From NCBI GenBank assembly GCA_017609105.1, contig JAFCEQ010000001.1, positions 1 through 47,406 of the forward strand: 47,406 bases of DNA, in the 5' to 3' direction. The notes under the pieces were generated by a model. The model did not search any database and was not told the origin of the DNA. It saw nothing but the letters and a program-made list of their open reading frames with translations. This DNA is from Candidatus Parvarchaeota archaeon. Lineage in GTDB: Archaea > Nanobdellota > Nanobdellia > JAFCGN01. Below are positions 46,866-47,406 of the stretch, one piece after another. Both the position numbers and the translations under genes were made by a program. Position 1 is the stretch's first letter. Each line of letters opens with the position of its first letter.

Positions 46866-46982
46866 TTAATATTCTTTCTTGCCCATACACTCAGTGCATA
46901 CGTATTTGCCAAAAATTTTTTTTACTTGTTTTCTTGGTTTTCCCATACCACATTTTGAACATCTTATGTTATAATTTACCAC
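46866..46982 (-). CDS. Small zinc-ribbon protein, 38 aa, GTG start (MVNYNIRCSKCGMGKPRKQVKKIFGKYVCTECMGKKEY)
   Basis: Translated by eye; GGTG-TGTAAT-GTG spacing; CxxC...CxxC. Absent from the ORF track. Confidence 0.75.
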   Translation of the reverse strand: MVNYNIRCSKCGMGKPRKQVKKIFGKYVCTECMGKKEY

Positions 46983-47009
46983 ATTACACACCCACATTAA
47001 TTACTTATT

Positions 47010-47032
47010 AGTAGTAATACTTTATTTAAATA
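47010..47032 (-). promoter_or_regulatory. Promoter-like element (minus strand TATTTAAATAAAGTATTACTACT)
   Basis: Located upstream of 46982; shared with 19164-19186 and, in part, the pgk promoter. Confidence 0.5.
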
Positions 47033-47196
47033 TTTTTGCTTTTTACAAATACTTTGGAATTGTAATAAACAAACTTCAGGAATCTTCTCTAAGAAGATAT
47101 TTTGTATTTATTTGTTATAATATAGGAATATTTAAATTTAACTTTGCGGTTTTTTTGAGCTTTTCTTATAATTATTAAAAATAGTTTTTAAAAAAA

Positions 47197-47280
47197 TGTG
47201 GGGGACGAGATTCGAACTCGCGAAGGCACTAAGCCACAGGATCTTAAGTCCTGCCCGTTTGACCGCTCCGGCACCCCCAC
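47197..47280 (-). tRNA. tRNA-Leu(TAA)
   Basis: Minus strand GTGGGGG...CAGGA CTTAAGA TCCTG, long variable arm, GAGTTCGAATCTC T-arm, CCCCCAC, A73. Confidence 0.96.
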
Positions 47281-47406
47281 GTATTGTAGTCTTGTAAAAA
47301 ATTTTATTACTTAAAAAGTTAATTCTTTAAATAAAATTTTTTTTTAATTGAGCGCGCTTTTTTTATTTTTTAAACAAATTTTTTTTTTAATTAATTGTTT
47401 TTTTTA

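Noticed and set aside
1-47406. CRISPR arrays, transposons, integrases or prophage genes
   Set aside because: No regularly spaced palindromic repeats, cas-like, transposase, integrase or phage structural motifs seen on either strand.

Overview
AT-rich archaeal chromosome segment, most likely from a DPANN lineage of the Woesearchaeota/Pacearchaeota type (inference from gene content and small compact genes). It is mostly a housekeeping region: prefoldin alpha-FtsY, S8e, LSm-L37e, TFB, Trm1, a divergent PGK, L35Ae, ABCE1, a YchF/OBG-type GTPase, HisRS, SepF, and an L18e-L13-S9-RpoN-L37Ae-RpoP-Pcc1-PfdB-UPF0147 cluster, plus tRNA-His(GTG) and tRNA-Leu(TAA). Accessory content includes a 1488-aa secreted protein with about seven divergent internal repeats, a translationally coupled AAA ATPase/presenilin-like intramembrane protease pair, two paralogous MNT-nucleotidyltransferase proteins with helical C-terminal (HEPN-like) regions around an orphan protein, and a TIM-barrel/unknown-protein pair. 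At the sequence level I note: GGTG Shine-Dalgarno motifs 5-7 nt from the start that mislead start calling; probable CTG and ATT starts; two genes broken by single-base homopolymer contractions (one at a U_UUU_UUA heptamer); a palindrome abutting the pgk start; a duplicated TATA element before a small wHTH regulator; and several short tandem repeats in intergenic DNA. I saw no CRISPR array, transposase or integrase. Family names come from motif recognition by eye; no database search was run.
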